64,000 nucleotides of DNA from Mesodorylaimus sp. YZB2_4 (Eukaryota; Nematoda; Enoplea; Dorylaimida; Dorylaimidae): assembly GCA_030248295.1 (NCBI GenBank), contig JASANH010001012.1, positions 62,001-126,000 on the forward strand, written 5' to 3'. The first letter of the stretch is position 1; each line of letters starts with the position of its first letter. The position numbers were made by a program, and so were the translations under genes. Under the pieces are notes generated by a model. The model did no database searches and was not told where the DNA came from. It was given only the letters and a program-made list of their open reading frames with translations. Positions 1 to 12,017 of the stretch are shown in pieces.

Positions 1-587
1 CGCCTTTTTGCGAGACAAATATCAAAACACTTGGCGCTGTTTGTCATCGCGAAGGCAAAACTGTCCAGGCAACTGCGTTTGGTGTGAGTACAAAGCTATA
101 CTGTGTAGGGTCCAGTAGCATAGGCCACTGTGCCAGCGTTACTGTGGCAGGCTGTGGTTACTGTGGCCACTGTGGCAGGTTAGTTTAGAGGCGGGAATTT
201 TATCAATTTATCCAAACTTTGCTGCGAGACATTCGAAACATTGCTTGTAAAGATCAGAAAAGATTTGCTAAAATGACTTCAGGCATCGACTGGATAACTC
301 GTACTTCTGGCGTACTACTGAGCACAGAAGGAAACATAAACGGCTGTCTGCAGTAACTTCGGTGGGTCAGGACATTCTATTGGTGTCATTCATTCAAAAT
401 CTAGACCCAGTTAAATCAAACTGGCGAGATTTGCCTTTAATCGTGCCAATCGTGAGATTTCCTCTTAAAAATCAGTTTTCTTTATTTACCGTTCATTAGC
501 ATTGAGAATGTATCTTTCCCGCAAACAGTTCAAACACTAAAGTTTAGATCACAAGAACCTTGGCACTTAATTAAATTTTCAAACCTC
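1..587. other. intergenic, no gene recognised
   Basis: I see no coding exon or RNA gene here. Around 110-180 there is a short local repetition of ACTGTGGC-like words, too degenerate to call a satellite. Confidence 0.5.
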
Positions 588-911
588 TCAAGCTTCTGAT
601 CCCTGATCTTCGTCTCTTGCTGTCCTTTTCGACATTTCTCCTGCATTCCTGTAGCAAGATATAATCTGGACTATGGTGTACACACAGAAAGCCAATGTTA
701 GTACGAGAATGCTGAATGCCAAGACGTCAAATGCTCGCAAGAACTGATCCATGTAAACAGCCGTGTGCCCATAGTCAGCCACATGTACAAATACATCCGA
801 GGATCGAGGATAGGCGTCGGAAGATGAGGCAAAATAATTGGTGCAAAGAAGAAATAAATGGAATATATGAATGCAGGTGGTCGAAATTAGTTTAAATGAG
901 TCCAGACGCAT
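588..911 (-). CDS. possible small membrane protein (107 aa, unrecognised)
   Basis: This is an uninterrupted reading frame of 107 residues. It begins with a basic residue followed by a hydrophobic stretch (about residues 8-30) that could be a signal peptide or first membrane segment. A short polar, Ser-rich region follows, then a second long hydrophobic segment (about residues 62-88), and a charged tail with a basic patch (KR) and acidic end. The layout suits a small one- or two-pass membrane protein. I do not recognise a family. An AT-rich stretch about 100 bp upstream on the minus strand could serve as a promoter. The frame may be one exon of a longer gene, because a GTGAGT-like donor lies upstream. 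No neighbour clarifies its role, and it could be a chance frame. Confidence 0.35.
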   Translation of the reverse strand: MRLDSFKLISTTCIHIFHLFLLCTNYFASSSDAYPRSSDVFVHVADYGHTAVYMDQFLRAFDVLAFSILVLTLAFCVYTIVQIISCYRNAGEMSKRTARDEDQGSEA

Positions 912-2587
912 GTTGATACAAAACAGAATACGAGTACTGGGAACAAGTGTTTCTGATGCAGAACCGATTCGGAATACTCACAGCTTGCCGAAATCCAATC
1001 CTAATTTATATTATATCAGGATGACCCCAAATCAATGATGCCCCAGTCACGAAGATCCCAGATTACTCCTGCTGCTCAATGCGTCCTTTGTCAAGGCATA
1101 TACCGAATAGATGTCCAACCATTTTTGGCTTCCACACGAAAAATGGTATATCGTGTCCTCGTTTGACTCAACTACATATGAAGTTTCGAAAAGGTACTTG
1201 GGCCTGTACAACTGTCCAGCGCGTCACCTTGGGTAAACAAAACGTTTTGACACCCGGCTGTACAATTTGTCACTGACCGTGAGCATGCGCAAGGTAAGCA
1301 ATGGTCGAGTGTGGGCAATAAAAAGTTCACACAAATACAAAGTTGAGCAAATGAGAAATTAGTACAGTTACTTGCCTCGTAGATCAAACGCCCTTTTGAA
1401 AAGGAGAAGGAAAGGATATAAACAATTTACGAATCGAGGTGTCTCCTGACGAAAATAATTGCTTTTGTGCTTAGTTACGGCTGTGCAATTTGTTTACTGA
1501 CCAAATCCCTCGTCTCACTAGCAGTAACGCAGACGTTGCAAATTCGTGAAACTGCAAGACGCATCGGCAGCCTACACTACGTACTGTACAGTAGCCGAGC
1601 GACAGGCTCTTCGTACCCTGTTGGTGCCAGAAATATCCCTCTGAAGATCGCATGGCAGGCTAACCTTGGGTATTGGTTCTATTGTGCTATAGCTCGCTGG
1701 ACCCCAGAGATCGAGTTCTTGTACTCCGCCAGAGTACAGTAGCTTTATGGATCAGTAAAACCGGTGTCTGATGCTCTTTAAAGCCATGAGAGACGATGTG
1801 GTTTAACTGCAGTGAACAGAGAAAGATGACAGCCTCGTTATGTTCGAACAGCACAGTATAAGATGAATGCAGTTCAACATTCCATGCCACAAACGCGGTA
1901 TTCCCTGGAAGGTTAGAATAGCGGTCCTAGATCCCAAAAACACTTTCATAAATGCGATCAGATCCAACACACACACACACACACACACACAAATAAGGGT
2001 GGTAGGTGGCTCGAGGTGGCCCTGGCAGGCAAAAAGACAAATATCCGTGCTGTAGTTCAGTGCATTACGTCCAAGCGCAGCATAGCAAGCATAGCGCAGA
2101 TAAACAGTATTTTTCAATCACACCGGGGGAACGGAGGCACATACTGTAAGCCACATTTCATCTGAATCCCTGAGCAAAGGGCAACAAGGGGGTTCTGGAC
2201 ATCAAGCACACAACACAAGTAAGCCTGCGTGCACCCAACATTTGGTAGTGCTATTGAAGGCGCAGGATATCCAAAGGGCTACAATACATAAGAGACTGTG
2301 ATTCTTTTTTCGATGATAAAAAAGGATGACAAGGGAAAATGTTGTGCTGCTCATTGTGATGCTGAAGTTGGGTAAATATAAAAATTTTGAGCGAAAGTTT
2401 GAGCAGTCTTGATATCCATCAGACTGCATTAGCTTGGACAAACTCTGATGAGCTTATGGCCATCACGTGGTCATTCAACAAGAAAAAAACGGCTCAGTGC
2501 TTTACTTTTCAACTCCAAGTGCACTGTGAGCAACGAGCACCATATTTCTCCCACACCAAGACCCTAGAGGAACAAGAAACTCCTCCT
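912..2587. other. intergenic, no gene recognised
   Basis: Several short frames overlap on both strands with no domain, signal peptide or splice pattern that I can support. The only clear feature is the CA microsatellite near 1970. Confidence 0.5.
1967..1991. repeat. (CA)n microsatellite
   Basis: About 12 uninterrupted AC dinucleotides in non-coding sequence. Confidence 0.95.
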
Positions 2588-3314
2588 TTACGCACGTTTG
2601 CATCCACCGCCCATGCCCATGCCACCACCCATACCACCTCCCATTCCGCCCATGCATCGCTTGTTCATTCTCTTCTCGGCACTGCGTCCGTTCATGCAGC
2701 GTTGTTGGCGGCTGACCTCGGCGTCGCGTTGGAAGAACATTTGTTGCTTGGCCATCTTGGCGGCACGCTCGGCCAGAGCACGCTTGCCGCAGCAGCAGCA
2801 GCACTTGCAACAACAACAGCAGCAGCAACAGCAGCAACAACAACAACAGCAACAGCAACAGCAGCAGCAGCAACAGCACTTGCAGCAGCAACAGCAGCCA
2901 CGCTTCGTCCGGGCCATGCGCTTGTCCGTGCTCGGCTCGAAGTCGGCGCTGTCGGCGCGTCCCACCAACTGCAGCTCACGCTTGCCACTCATGCATCGCT
3001 TGCTGCGTTCAGCCGATTCGACTTCGCGTTGGATGCGTCCCCAGCCGCCGCCCATACCGCCCATGCCCATGTGATGGTCACCACCACCACCACAGCTGCA
3101 TCGCTTGGCGCGGGACATGTCCTTGGTTTCGACCTCTGAAAAACAGTGCCGTTTAAATCTTTTGACACTTAATGTTACCAGACCCACAGTAACCGTAAGC
3201 ATGATCATGACTATACTTCTTACCCTTAGTTTCATCCTGTTCAGTTGGTCGGCCGAATGCCACAGCAGCCACAGCCAGGCCGAAGAAGACGATGAAGAGC
3301 TTGGTAGAAACCAT
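2588..3314 (-). CDS. secreted poly-cysteine peptide precursor, copy A (212 aa, two exons)
   Basis: Two exons: 3314-3224 and 3135-2588, split by an 88-bp GT-AG phase-1 intron with acceptor TTTTTCAG. Exon 1 gives a 30-residue leader with a hydrophobic signal peptide, probably cleaved just before RPTEQ. Exon 2 is cut by many Lys-Arg sites. Residues 43-77 start Cys-Ser-Cys and contain a Gly/Met/His stretch (DHHMGMGGMGGG). Residues 78-83 are CMSGKR, and 84-103 are an acidic peptide. Residues 110-149 are Gly-Cys5-Lys-Cys24-Lys-Cys5-Gly-Lys-Arg. A basic Gln-rich peptide follows (150-186), then a Gly/Met peptide bounded by Cys (191-209), and KRA. Gly-Lys-Arg after the poly-Cys core is an amidation signal in known peptide precursors. 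Translated length and exon layout equal copy B. Antisense and shifted frames read as poly-Gln, poly-Ala and poly-Leu but lack the signal peptide. Function is unknown. Secretion and processing are inferred. Confidence 0.85.
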
Positions 3315-3403
3315 ATCGCTGCTGAGTGAGTGGGTTCTGAGGAGAGAAGGGCTTATTGATGGAAGATGCAAAAAGGTGATATCACCCTGATTTTGTTTCT
3401 TGC

Positions 3404-3411
3404 CTTATATA
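3404..3411 (-). promoter_or_regulatory. TATA box of poly-Cys copy A
   Basis: TATATAAG on the minus strand, about 90 bp before the ATG. The same box followed by GC lies at the same distance before copy B. Confidence 0.7.
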
Positions 3412-5394
3412 TGAAAAATTTTCATGACGCCTGTCATGTTTTTATGTCAGCTTTTCTTTATGCAAATAGCCTTTTCCCGGCCGTGCACGATTTAATGCTA
3501 TTGAATGTTTGATTTTTCGTTGAGGTATAATTTGAGCTTGCGATGCGCGTGATATTGACTAGAGGTCGTGTGGAAAAGCATATGGCATATTTTCATGGTC
3601 CGATCTTGCAACGAAAGGTGAAGAGAATGTCCATGTTTGTAACGAGATTCCTCGCAAAATAATTAAAAAACTGGACCGTCAAAACGGAACCAACTTCATT
3701 TTATCTTCCGCTTCGAGCTATTAGCACCCGCAATCGATGCCCGATAGAAGCTGAGATTACATCACACAGGGTCACCACCCCTGCCCCTGGCTCAAAAGCC
3801 AGATTTTTAATTAAATATCAGCAAAATTCTCTGATTATCTTGTCTTACGGTGTCTCATTTTTGTTGATGTCCTTAAATTACTCCACATTAAGATTGGCCG
3901 TCATGCTGGCACGAAAGATTGTTAGTTACGCATTTATAAAAAACCCTTTCACTATCAAAGCTGCACTACAGGGAATGTCATAAACGTGGTTAGATATGGA
4001 TTTCGCGACACGACAGTGCTTTTTTACATTCCACTGTTCAGTCTGATCAAAAATGCGCTTATTTGAGTGTCCTCTACTTTTTTAAGACGGTTATGTCGAA
4101 TGTTTTTTAAACATTTTTCTGCGCACTCTGTCGCTCAAGCACTTTTTCAGGCAATTTTGCACCAAAATTGAAAATGGCATTTTCGTGTAGATGCACTCGG
4201 TCTCCGCTCGATATGGCAGCTGTTTAGATGCAACAATCGCAGCAGCCACCATGGATCGAGTCAATGTAGCGTAGCAACTGTTGCAGTGCTTAGGATTGTG
4301 TCTTAGTAAAACTGATGTAGTTTTTTGTTGGGTCAAATTGTGCAGGACAAATGACACTACGTTTTTTCGATAATTGATTTATAGAGCTATGAAGCGTTAG
4401 CTAATCTAAGGACTAGCAGAAGTCAAGATAATCCTTTGTGCTTTTTCCAGAATTTTTATGCGTGGATTGCAGTAGTTCAAGTTTTTTCGCCATTTTCGCT
4501 ATACTCATGGGGAATATTTAGGTAGTATTCAAATTACATGCAGTAAGCGCCTTTTTTGCATTTTCAAATTTGCTCTGCTAGCTGATGCACATAATTTCTG
4601 CGATCGAAAATTCTAGCGTCTAAGATATAGGCGACTTGCACAATAATCTAAAATTTGCTTCGTAGGCTAATACAATTCGATGGTTTCAACGCCGATCATA
4701 AAGTAGGCTCTTCGATGATTCGAACGAAACATCCAAATTATTATCATTATCGCACTCGATATATGATTGTGACAAATATGTTGCTGTTTTAAATATCTTC
4801 CTGATTTGAATTATCGTTTAAGTTGCTTTTTATCAGCTCAACAATAAATGCAAACATTTTATTTAAGATCACGTGATACAGAGTACTGTGATAGGAGTAT
4901 TGTTGTTAGTAGCAGAAACAGAAACTATAACCTGGCCTGAAAGATTACTGTTCAATTATCTCTGGTACATGCATTTTTGCGAAATATTTTTAGGGTGTAA
5001 AAAATTTGGTAGTTCACTTGCTATATGAATTATGGCGATGTCAGAGAAACAGGCTGCTTTATGCTTCATGACTTCTCTAGATAGACCCAACCTGCAGAAT
5101 CAAAATTGATGACCTATCATATAAGCAGTCTTCGAATTAGAATTATGACTTTGATTGTAAATTCCGGTGTCCTCCACGAAAGTCCCTGCCAAGAAGGAGT
5201 GCATCCTTACCTCGTAACGTTACATGTATTCTAGCATTCTCGTGGGCGCTGCTGGTTGTAATCATTGGGTTATCTGCTGGTTTCTTTGGTTTGAGCGGTT
5301 TGAATTAGATCGTAGAGTCTGCGCAGGGGTTGCCTTGTTAAAAGCGTGAACGAGAGTAGGCTTTTAGTTTTGCACTATCAAATTCATTTATTCT
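3412..5394. other. intergenic, no gene recognised
   Basis: AT-rich unique sequence. I find no supported exon, RNA gene or clear repeat. Confidence 0.5.
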
Positions 5395-5450
5395 TTATTC
5401 CTTGATCATACACTTGACAGTGCACTCGAGGACCAAGAAACACGAATTTG
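5395..5450 (-). repeat. truncated tail of tRNA-derived SINE
   Basis: It matches the tail (GCGCACTCGAGG-like core) of the fuller SINE copies at 5895 and 43481, in minus orientation. The tRNA-like head is missing. Confidence 0.6.
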
Positions 5451-5894
5451 AAAACATAGGTCAAATAAACGTCATATTACGCGAAATTATGCCTAAGTTC
5501 TAATTTAAGTGCGAAACCATGACTAAGTTATCATCAAAGCAGGCAGAATTTTTCCTCCCCTTGATTAAATCTAATAGCACTTCTTCTGATCAGTTATTTC
5601 CGCTTCTGTTTTCGCTTAGTTTTGGCATTCGACTTCATTAATCAGAATGCAGCTTTTCGTGCTTTAAAACCAGTAACTATAACTGAAACTGGCTTATTTC
5701 AAAACTGTTTCAAAACTGGATACGAATAGTCTGTAAGGGGGAATAGGTAACTAGTTATGACTACTATGCAAATAAATAAGCTTGCCTTTGACCTACGAGT
5801 GGGCCTCGCACAACATTCTGTGCTTGATATGCAGGAACCCGCTTTTACTGTCTCGTTTGTGTGTTTACTTCGTTGCACTGTTGGTTTGTCGATT

Positions 5895-6070
5895 GGTACT
5901 TTTCCAGGTCATGTCATACTTCATCCGTAGTCAAGCACTATACAGCGCACTCGAGGGCTAAGGAGCACATACTTGACAGTTATTTTTACTTAGGCGAGAG
6001 TCGAACCCCCTCTAAGTGCGCATCCAGCGTGAGAGACAGACGCCTTAACCGCCAGGCAGCGTTTTAAGGC
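5895..6070 (-). repeat. tRNA-derived SINE
   Basis: On the minus strand a tRNA-like head carries an A-box-like word (GCCTGGCGGTTAAGGCG), a segment CTCTCACGCTG, and a B box (GGTTCGACTCTCG). It is followed by a non-tRNA tail containing CCCTCGAGTGCGC and ending in a TGACATGAC repeat. It is clearly homologous to the copy at 43481-43650. Differences in the stems make a functional tRNA unlikely. Confidence 0.8.
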
Positions 6071-7347
6071 GGTCGTCGGTCGTTCGGTGTCAGGCCTGTG
6101 AGTAAACTTGTGGTGCGATGGAGTAATAAACGACTTACAAGACTAGTGGTCTTATAAGTCAATACATGGTCTTTTCTTCAGGGCACAAAGGCATGGACGT
6201 TTATTAACTATTAACATATTAACTATTGGGACCATATTGCGAAAAGACCTAATCCAATGAGCAGCCAACACTATGACAGGTGCTAATAACTATGTTTTAA
6301 TAAGGCACTTCTAAATTAATCCTTGAACTAAGAAAGGGAACTAATCTGTCGTATTATCGACAGAACATGATATTGTGAAAAGGTCGTTTTGTTGAGGATA
6401 TTTGTCCAGGACATTAAAAATGGCAACTTACGTTATATCCACGGACATTTTGTTCAGGACATGTAGTTGTTGATCTAAATTCTGTTCCCCTCGTCTCTGC
6501 AGTATTAACAGCAAAAAAATATAAATTGAAGATCTCTAAAAATTTATTGACGCATCGCATTATATAAGTCTACGCTTGATGGTAATAACGGTCAGTGACC
6601 AGCATGCAGTTGAGCATATGCTGGTTAGCTGCCATTGGAAAACGTATGGCGTGAGGTGATGCGACGTTTTGCGCAAGAGGAACAAGTTTAGCTGGAATGG
6701 TCCGCGGAAAACGTACCTACAGTACTGTTTGGCTTTGCTCATCCTGGTATTGAACCAAATACTTGGCAGCGCCTGAACACGGTTTTCTCATGTCGAAGCA
6801 CTTTATTTTTACGCGAAGAAGGCAGGAACTACTTGTTACCCTCTCGCCACTCATGATCAGATGCTGAAGCGGTACCTGCTACAGCAGTGGCTCGTATCAG
6901 TAGCAGTAGCACTCGGACAGGAGGTCCAGCTTGAGAGCCTATGGTCTCAATATCTATAATCTATGGACAGTCAGTATGTATCTCCCCTTTGTGGCTGGTA
7001 TCTCATAATCATAAATCATCATAATCATATTTTACTAAGTACCCAAGCACGTATGCAATATGGGGGCACGAGACAAGATAAAAATAAAATACAAAAAAAC
7101 ATAAAGTTGAAAGGAACATCAAAAAGTCATCCTAAGAATGTGATTGTGAAAAGAATCGTGAGAAGAAAAAGCACAACTCTCAGGAACGCTATTCCAAAGG
7201 AGATCGCAGAACGAATAAAGCATTGTAGATAAGATTCAAAAAAGTGCCTCGGTACAATCAAATGGTGCTCTTCGCACGCACGACTACTGGCACGTAAGTC
7301 AGTTTTGTGCACAAAACGACGGTTTCCAAAATCATGCAAACCATGAT
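6071..7347. other. intergenic, no gene recognised
   Basis: Short frames only. None has a recognisable domain or splice structure. Confidence 0.45.
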
Positions 7348-7967
7348 AAAACAGGGCCCCGTCATGTCACTTATTTTTACAAAAGAGCGTACTGCACCGA
7401 ACGAATAACTCGGAAAAAAATTTATATTATAGTGAGTGAGTAGGTACGAATACGAGGAGATTGGGACCCTATTTTAAAGAGTGATATTGATCATTTAGAA
7501 AGGGCAAACCAGTATGCGGTTAGAATATTTTTGAATGATCTCACTTCTTCGTACGAAACTGCTTTGGAGAGGGCTGGTTGGTCCTATCTACAGTATACGT
7601 TCGGAGAAAACGAATCAACCTGTGTCAATAAACTGTAAATTATAACAATAAACAATAAACTGGATACTGTAAACTGTGTTAAATAATTGACATAGTTTGA
7701 TTCTTTTTCTCCGAACGTATAGATAGGACCAACCAGCCCTTTCCAAAGCAGTTTCGTACGAAGACGTGAGATCATTCAAAAATATTCTAACCGCATACTG
7801 GTTTGCCCTTTCTAAATGATCAATATCACTCTTCAAAATAGGGTCCCAATCTCCTAGTACTCGTACCTACTCACACACTAATATAATTTTTTCTTTTCTT
7901 TTCCGAGTTATTCGCTATGTGCTGTACGCTCTTTTGTAAAAATAAGTGACAGGACGGGGCCCTGTTT
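7348..7967. pseudogene. foldback of a non-LTR retrotransposon reverse-transcriptase tail
   Basis: Two arms of about 265 bp (7348-7612 and about 7700-7967) are inverted copies around a spacer of about 85 bp. Both arms translate to the end of a LINE-type polymerase ORF. The plus strand of the left arm reads GDWDPILKSDIDHLERA, then a FLNDLTSSYE-type motif and a Leu-Tyr-Val-Arg-Arg-like end. This matches the conserved segment following the palm/thumb in Jockey/CR1-like elements. No catalytic YxDD region is present, so these are dead fragments. Small differences between the arms show that the inversion is not brand new. Confidence 0.7.
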
Positions 7968-8534
7968 AGTTTAAAGTATAAAGCAGATATTTTTGGTTTT
8001 TTACTAGCTGTATGTGCACATAATGTAATACATAGACGTGTGCTCGAAGATAAATCTCACAATATTTTTTTACGGGATATAGAGTATATACATTTTGCTC
8101 CTCATTGTAAATTATTATGACGGTGGTGGGGCCAGGTTCGACAAAACCAGGATCCAAACCAGAGTAGGTTGCTATTTTTATCGAACAAGGACTGAACATG
8201 AATCAAAATAAACCACAGTTTTCTTGCCGCTAGCAAGGCTAGACCAGACGTTTGCGCAAAGCTTAACAACTTATTCGATTGTAATGTACATAGATCGAGA
8301 TACACCCAAGATAATTCCTTGTTTATAAATCTCCTTTGACCAGAAGCTTTTTTAACTAAGAGCTTTTCTAATTTTGCACTGCCAGTCGGTTGAAACGACA
8401 CAAGGCACGCGGACGCGGGTTGGTCCTGGTTCGGTCCTTTTTTAGAATTTTTATGGTTTGGGCCCCGCGCGCCACATTTTCCCGCGTGACTTTCAACCCG
8501 ATTTGCCTAGTAATAGCTCTCCAGCAGTCATGAC
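7968..8534. other. intergenic, no gene recognised
   Basis: Open frames exist on the minus strand but show no conserved motif that I can name. Confidence 0.4.
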
Positions 8535-8960
8535 ATGATAGGCCGTGAGGTGACCAGCTCCCATGGCAGCTTCCCTCTGTGTGTCTCCTCTAGGAACCCC
8601 TCCCGACAAGGGCATCCTGTGCCAACACCAGCGTCCCATGATGATACTGGGCGAGAAGGGAGGGACCTTTCCGACTGGTGTTCGAGGACCAGTTTCCTGA
8701 TTCTATTCTATTTCGCCACTGGCGGTACTCGGTGAGTCGCCCAGAGCCAGGCACGTGAAGTGTGTGCAAGGTCACTTACTAGATCGCTGTCGAAGTTTCC
8801 TCTCTCACGATCAGAACGGGCATACAAAACTGCCATCCTCAGCCAGAACAGAAGAGCGGCCTCCTGGTCATGGTGGCTGGCCAAAGCAATGCAGGACCAA
8901 CGCCTAACCAACTGAGCCACCGAGGCTTTTCCTGGTGCGGTCTTAGCTCGGTTCGGCCGG
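8535..8960 (-). repeat. dispersed SINE-like repeat, copy 1
   Basis: On the minus strand it begins with GCCTCGGTGGCTCAGTTGG, resembling a tRNA A-box region. It shares long blocks with 56415-57400: TGGCTCTGGGCGA, AAACTGGTCCTCGAACACCAG-like, GTCACCTCACGGCCT and CATGACTGCT. The two copies define an element of at least 430 bp. No coding capacity is evident. Confidence 0.7.
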
Positions 8961-9235
8961 CCCGGTGTTCGGTCGAGGCTGCGATAAGAGCACAATAAGA
9001 TAGAATAAAAATGATTTCCAAAAAAGCTGCTTTGGATTAATACTAAAAGCTGATAGTAGTTAAAAAGTCTATGAATTCTAAAAATTAGGCCATATACGGA
9101 GAAGGTTTTTTTTAAAATTCTCTCTTTCTCTTAATTAAAACTTTTTCGATGAGTATTAGAGGATGAGTAGGAACATCATTTCCCAGTGCTGCCTTAGCAG
9201 GCCATTCGTAAAGGTGACCATAAAGAGATATCCTC

Positions 9236-10285
9236 ATGTATAATATAACGAGTTGCGGCTTTTCTGACACAACTATTTCTGTAATCAGTAATTTTTATTT
9301 TATCAGTTTTTCTATTATCCTACCAGTTTACATAAGTTTCGGTCTGTTGTTTAATTGCCTACTTTTTGTGGCATTCGTCAAACAAACTAAAAGCGAAGGA
9401 AATTATGCTTATCAACTGATTGTGATCGGCAGTAGAACATTTCAAAATATTACCTTCGGGGTTTACTTGGTAAGTGCATACTGGTTATCGGGTATGTATG
9501 AAGAACAAGCTGATTGGTTTATGAAAAATTATTGTCTCATGTTTTTTGGTGTTAAAATGTGTTTATTCCTTTACTTTTTCTCTCTTTATAACTCATTGTT
9601 TGTCTCGATTGCAGCAGTAGCTGATCGTGTATTCGCATTATGGAAACCATTTATATATAAAAATATAAACCACAGTTTCCATAGGAAATTAGCAATATTA
9701 TTCAGCACAGTTATATCTTTCGGTTTATGTTTAGATTATTGTTTTTATTATGAAATAAATACTCAAACGAGTTGGTATACTGTAGGTACAAACAGAAATT
9801 ATATAAGTGGCATAACATCTAAAATTCTTAAAGATATTCGAACACCAGTTCGATTGACATCAGTTGTATCCCTGATTATATTAAATGTGGTTATGGTATT
9901 TGGGTATAACCGCCGTGTGAAAAACTTGCTGAAAATGTCATCGCTTACTAATAACGATGGTCGCGCTGATGCCAAGAAAGAAGCTAATAGAGAATTGCTT
10001 TTTTTAACCATTTGTCAATGCTGTTTAACTTGTTTCGATCAAATTCCCAATTCCATCATGGATGTATTGGCTCATCTGTCAGAATTTTGGTCTCGATGTG
10101 GTTTAGTGCTGGCACCAATTTCGAATGGATCGATAATGATATCGGACACTTTGGAATGTCTGGTCGTCGTGATGGTGAACAAAAAAATGAGGAAAAAAGT
10201 TATAGGATTATTATGTTGTGGAAATTTGTGTTATAGAGGTGAGAATGCCGCCAGTAGTCGGGTAGCTCCATTGCCAAACAGATAA
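9236..10285 (+). CDS. intronless rhodopsin-like G-protein-coupled receptor (349 aa)
   Basis: A single open exon encodes a seven-pass receptor. Hydrophobic segments lie at about residues 22-48, 59-83, 98-129, 151-171, 195-223, 252-275 and 282-312. The end of TM3 reads AVADRVFALW, a DRY variant (DRV at 130-132). TM6 contains LLFLTICQCC with a downstream Pro. TM7 lacks a canonical NPxxY and instead reads SNGSIMISDTLE. The N-terminus has an Asn-Ile-Thr glycosylation site at residue 3, and the cytoplasmic tail has paired cysteines (about 337-338) that could be palmitoylated. The length is normal for the class. The ligand is unknown; peptide receptors of the FMRFamide-receptor-like group are a reasonable guess. 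The coding sequence is more AT-rich than the papilin or poly-Cys exons. No adjacent gene suggests co-regulation. Confidence 0.8.
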   Translation: MYNITSCGFSDTTISVISNFYFISFSIILPVYISFGLLFNCLLFVAFVKQTKSEGNYAYQLIVIGSRTFQNITFGVYLVSAYWLSGMYEEQADWFMKNYCLMFFGVKMCLFLYFFSLYNSLFVSIAAVADRVFALWKPFIYKNINHSFHRKLAILFSTVISFGLCLDYCFYYEINTQTSWYTVGTNRNYISGITSKILKDIRTPVRLTSVVSLIILNVVMVFGYNRRVKNLLKMSSLTNNDGRADAKKEANRELLFLTICQCCLTCFDQIPNSIMDVLAHLSEFWSRCGLVLAPISNGSIMISDTLECLVVVMVNKKMRKKVIGLLCCGNLCYRGENAASSRVAPLPNR

Positions 10286-10870
10286 ATTTTGGTTGACAAG
10301 AGATGTATCCTCTTGGGGCAAAAAATTCAAATGTAGTGCTTTTTGAGTATTTATACTTTTTTCAGAGATTATATGGACAATTTGCATGAGCCCGTGTTTT
10401 TGAGTTAGTGGAATTGGCTTGGTATACAGTGTGCGAACCTTTAGCTTTTATGTGCATCTATTGTGTGGTGGCTATGTATCACTTTGTACGTTGACTTGTG
10501 ACCACTGTGAATCTTATCGTTGTGATGATGAGTTTAATTGTAGACTGACTAGAAAATGCCAGTTCGAAAAATTTTATCTCACCTTGCAGATTGTTATTCG
10601 TGAGTATCGTCTCTCATGTGCTAAACCAAATATGTGACCACCATTATATTTGTATTTTCTGGCTGCCCTAGTCCATCGAGCAATGTGTGCGGCATGAAGG
10701 CGTGTCTCTTTCGACAGCAAGACGAAGATTTTTGTCTCTCGCGACTCATTTTTCATCTGAAGAACCATGATTAAGCCAAAAATAAAATTGTCCCTACACA
10801 TATGAAAAATTTGTGTCCCGGACACGTTTGATGCCTCATACATGGAAATGCAGACAGCGCTACCCTTCCC
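10286..10870. other. intergenic, no gene recognised
   Basis: Downstream of the receptor. No exon or repeat that I can support. Confidence 0.45.
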
Positions 10871-10983
10871 CAAATACAGTAACCTTACGATGTGATGTTC
10901 AGGCACTTTTTAGCGTGATTTGTTTCTTGATCAACTGTGTCAAATCGCATCGCCGCATATTTTAGGCCTGTCGTCAGCGATCT
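10871..10983 (+). repeat. dispersed direct repeat, unit 1
   Basis: It begins CAAATACAGTAACCTTACGA and is about 90% identical to 11557-11667. The core AGGCACTTTTTAGCGTGATT is the same in both. Confidence 0.85.
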
Positions 10984-11556
10984 CAATGAAGGGCTTGTCG
11001 GTCTTGCCGGGGTGGGGGCGGCCCTTACGCTACAGGCACAGACAAGCACTCACTACTGATGAGCCCACAGTCCATAAGCCTTATAGGTTTCTCGATGGGT
11101 CATTTTATGCATTGCTCGCGACCTGACCGTAATGAGCAGTTGCGTCAAACGGGGCTTATTTTCCGTGCAGTATTATATCTTTCGAAACTTCTAGAAAAAT
11201 AAGATTCATAAGGTGCTTATATGATTAACCGAGCCGCGCGTGAGAGGAATGCCTTGAAGGTCTTAGAAAACTAGGCCTACGACTTAGAAAAAAGTCTCGA
11301 ACGTGAGCCTAGTTCGGTGCGCAGTGATGGGTAGGAATACCTGCACGCGTACGTGGTATCACCCCTGCGCAGTCCCGATCGAAACGGACACCAATAAGGA
11401 TAACCCTTTACTGGGCCAACGGGCGGACACCTCTAGTAGACGGAGAGGCCTGAAGGGCACCTACGTGACTGGTCCTAGAACCAGTTAGGATTAGGTCCAA
11501 GCTCGCTCTACCTCAAGAGAGGTCGAGCGCAGGAAGCATATTTGTTACAGACTTGT

Positions 11557-11667
11557 CAAATACAGTAGCCTTGCGATGTGACGTTCAGGCACTTTTTAGC
11601 GTGATTTGTTTCTTGATCAACAGTGTCAAATCGCATCGCCGCATATTTTTCCTGGCCTCAGCGATCT
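11557..11667 (+). repeat. dispersed direct repeat, unit 2
   Basis: Second unit of the pair starting at 10871, with the same orientation and a few substitutions. The identity of the parent element is unknown. Confidence 0.85.
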
Positions 11668-12017
11668 ATGAAGTCTCACTGCACTGTTCTGTGCATGGGC
11701 TAGAATATTCCCACCCAAAGGAATCGCCCCTATAATTCACGTAGCCGTATCTAATGTAAGTCTCAAACTCACAATCAGTTCACAAACGCAACTCATTCAC
11801 AAACTTCTAGCTGCCTCCTTGTTTCTTCTGACCGCAGCAGAGCTGCATTTCGTTGGTTTTGATATCTCGCTTGCATACTGTACGTAGTGAATGCACGATT
11901 GACATTTTTAAACGCAATGTTACTTGCACCATGTAAAAAATAAGGAATCAGTTTTTCTCAAATATGTAAGTCAACTATGCAAATGTCCACTTTTTGCTGA
12001 CTGACTTTGTGTGGAGG

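Noticed and set aside
2598..3074. Antisense poly-glutamine ORF over poly-Cys copy A (and the same over B, C, D, E), plus poly-Ala and poly-Leu frames
   Set aside because: They are the complement or shifted frames of the TGY run. Only the cysteine frame has the signal peptide, matching splice phase, regular KR sites and stop shared by all five copies.
8102..8401. Reverse-transcriptase domain on the minus strand next to the RT-tail foldback
   Set aside because: No conserved RT block could be recognised in the frame.
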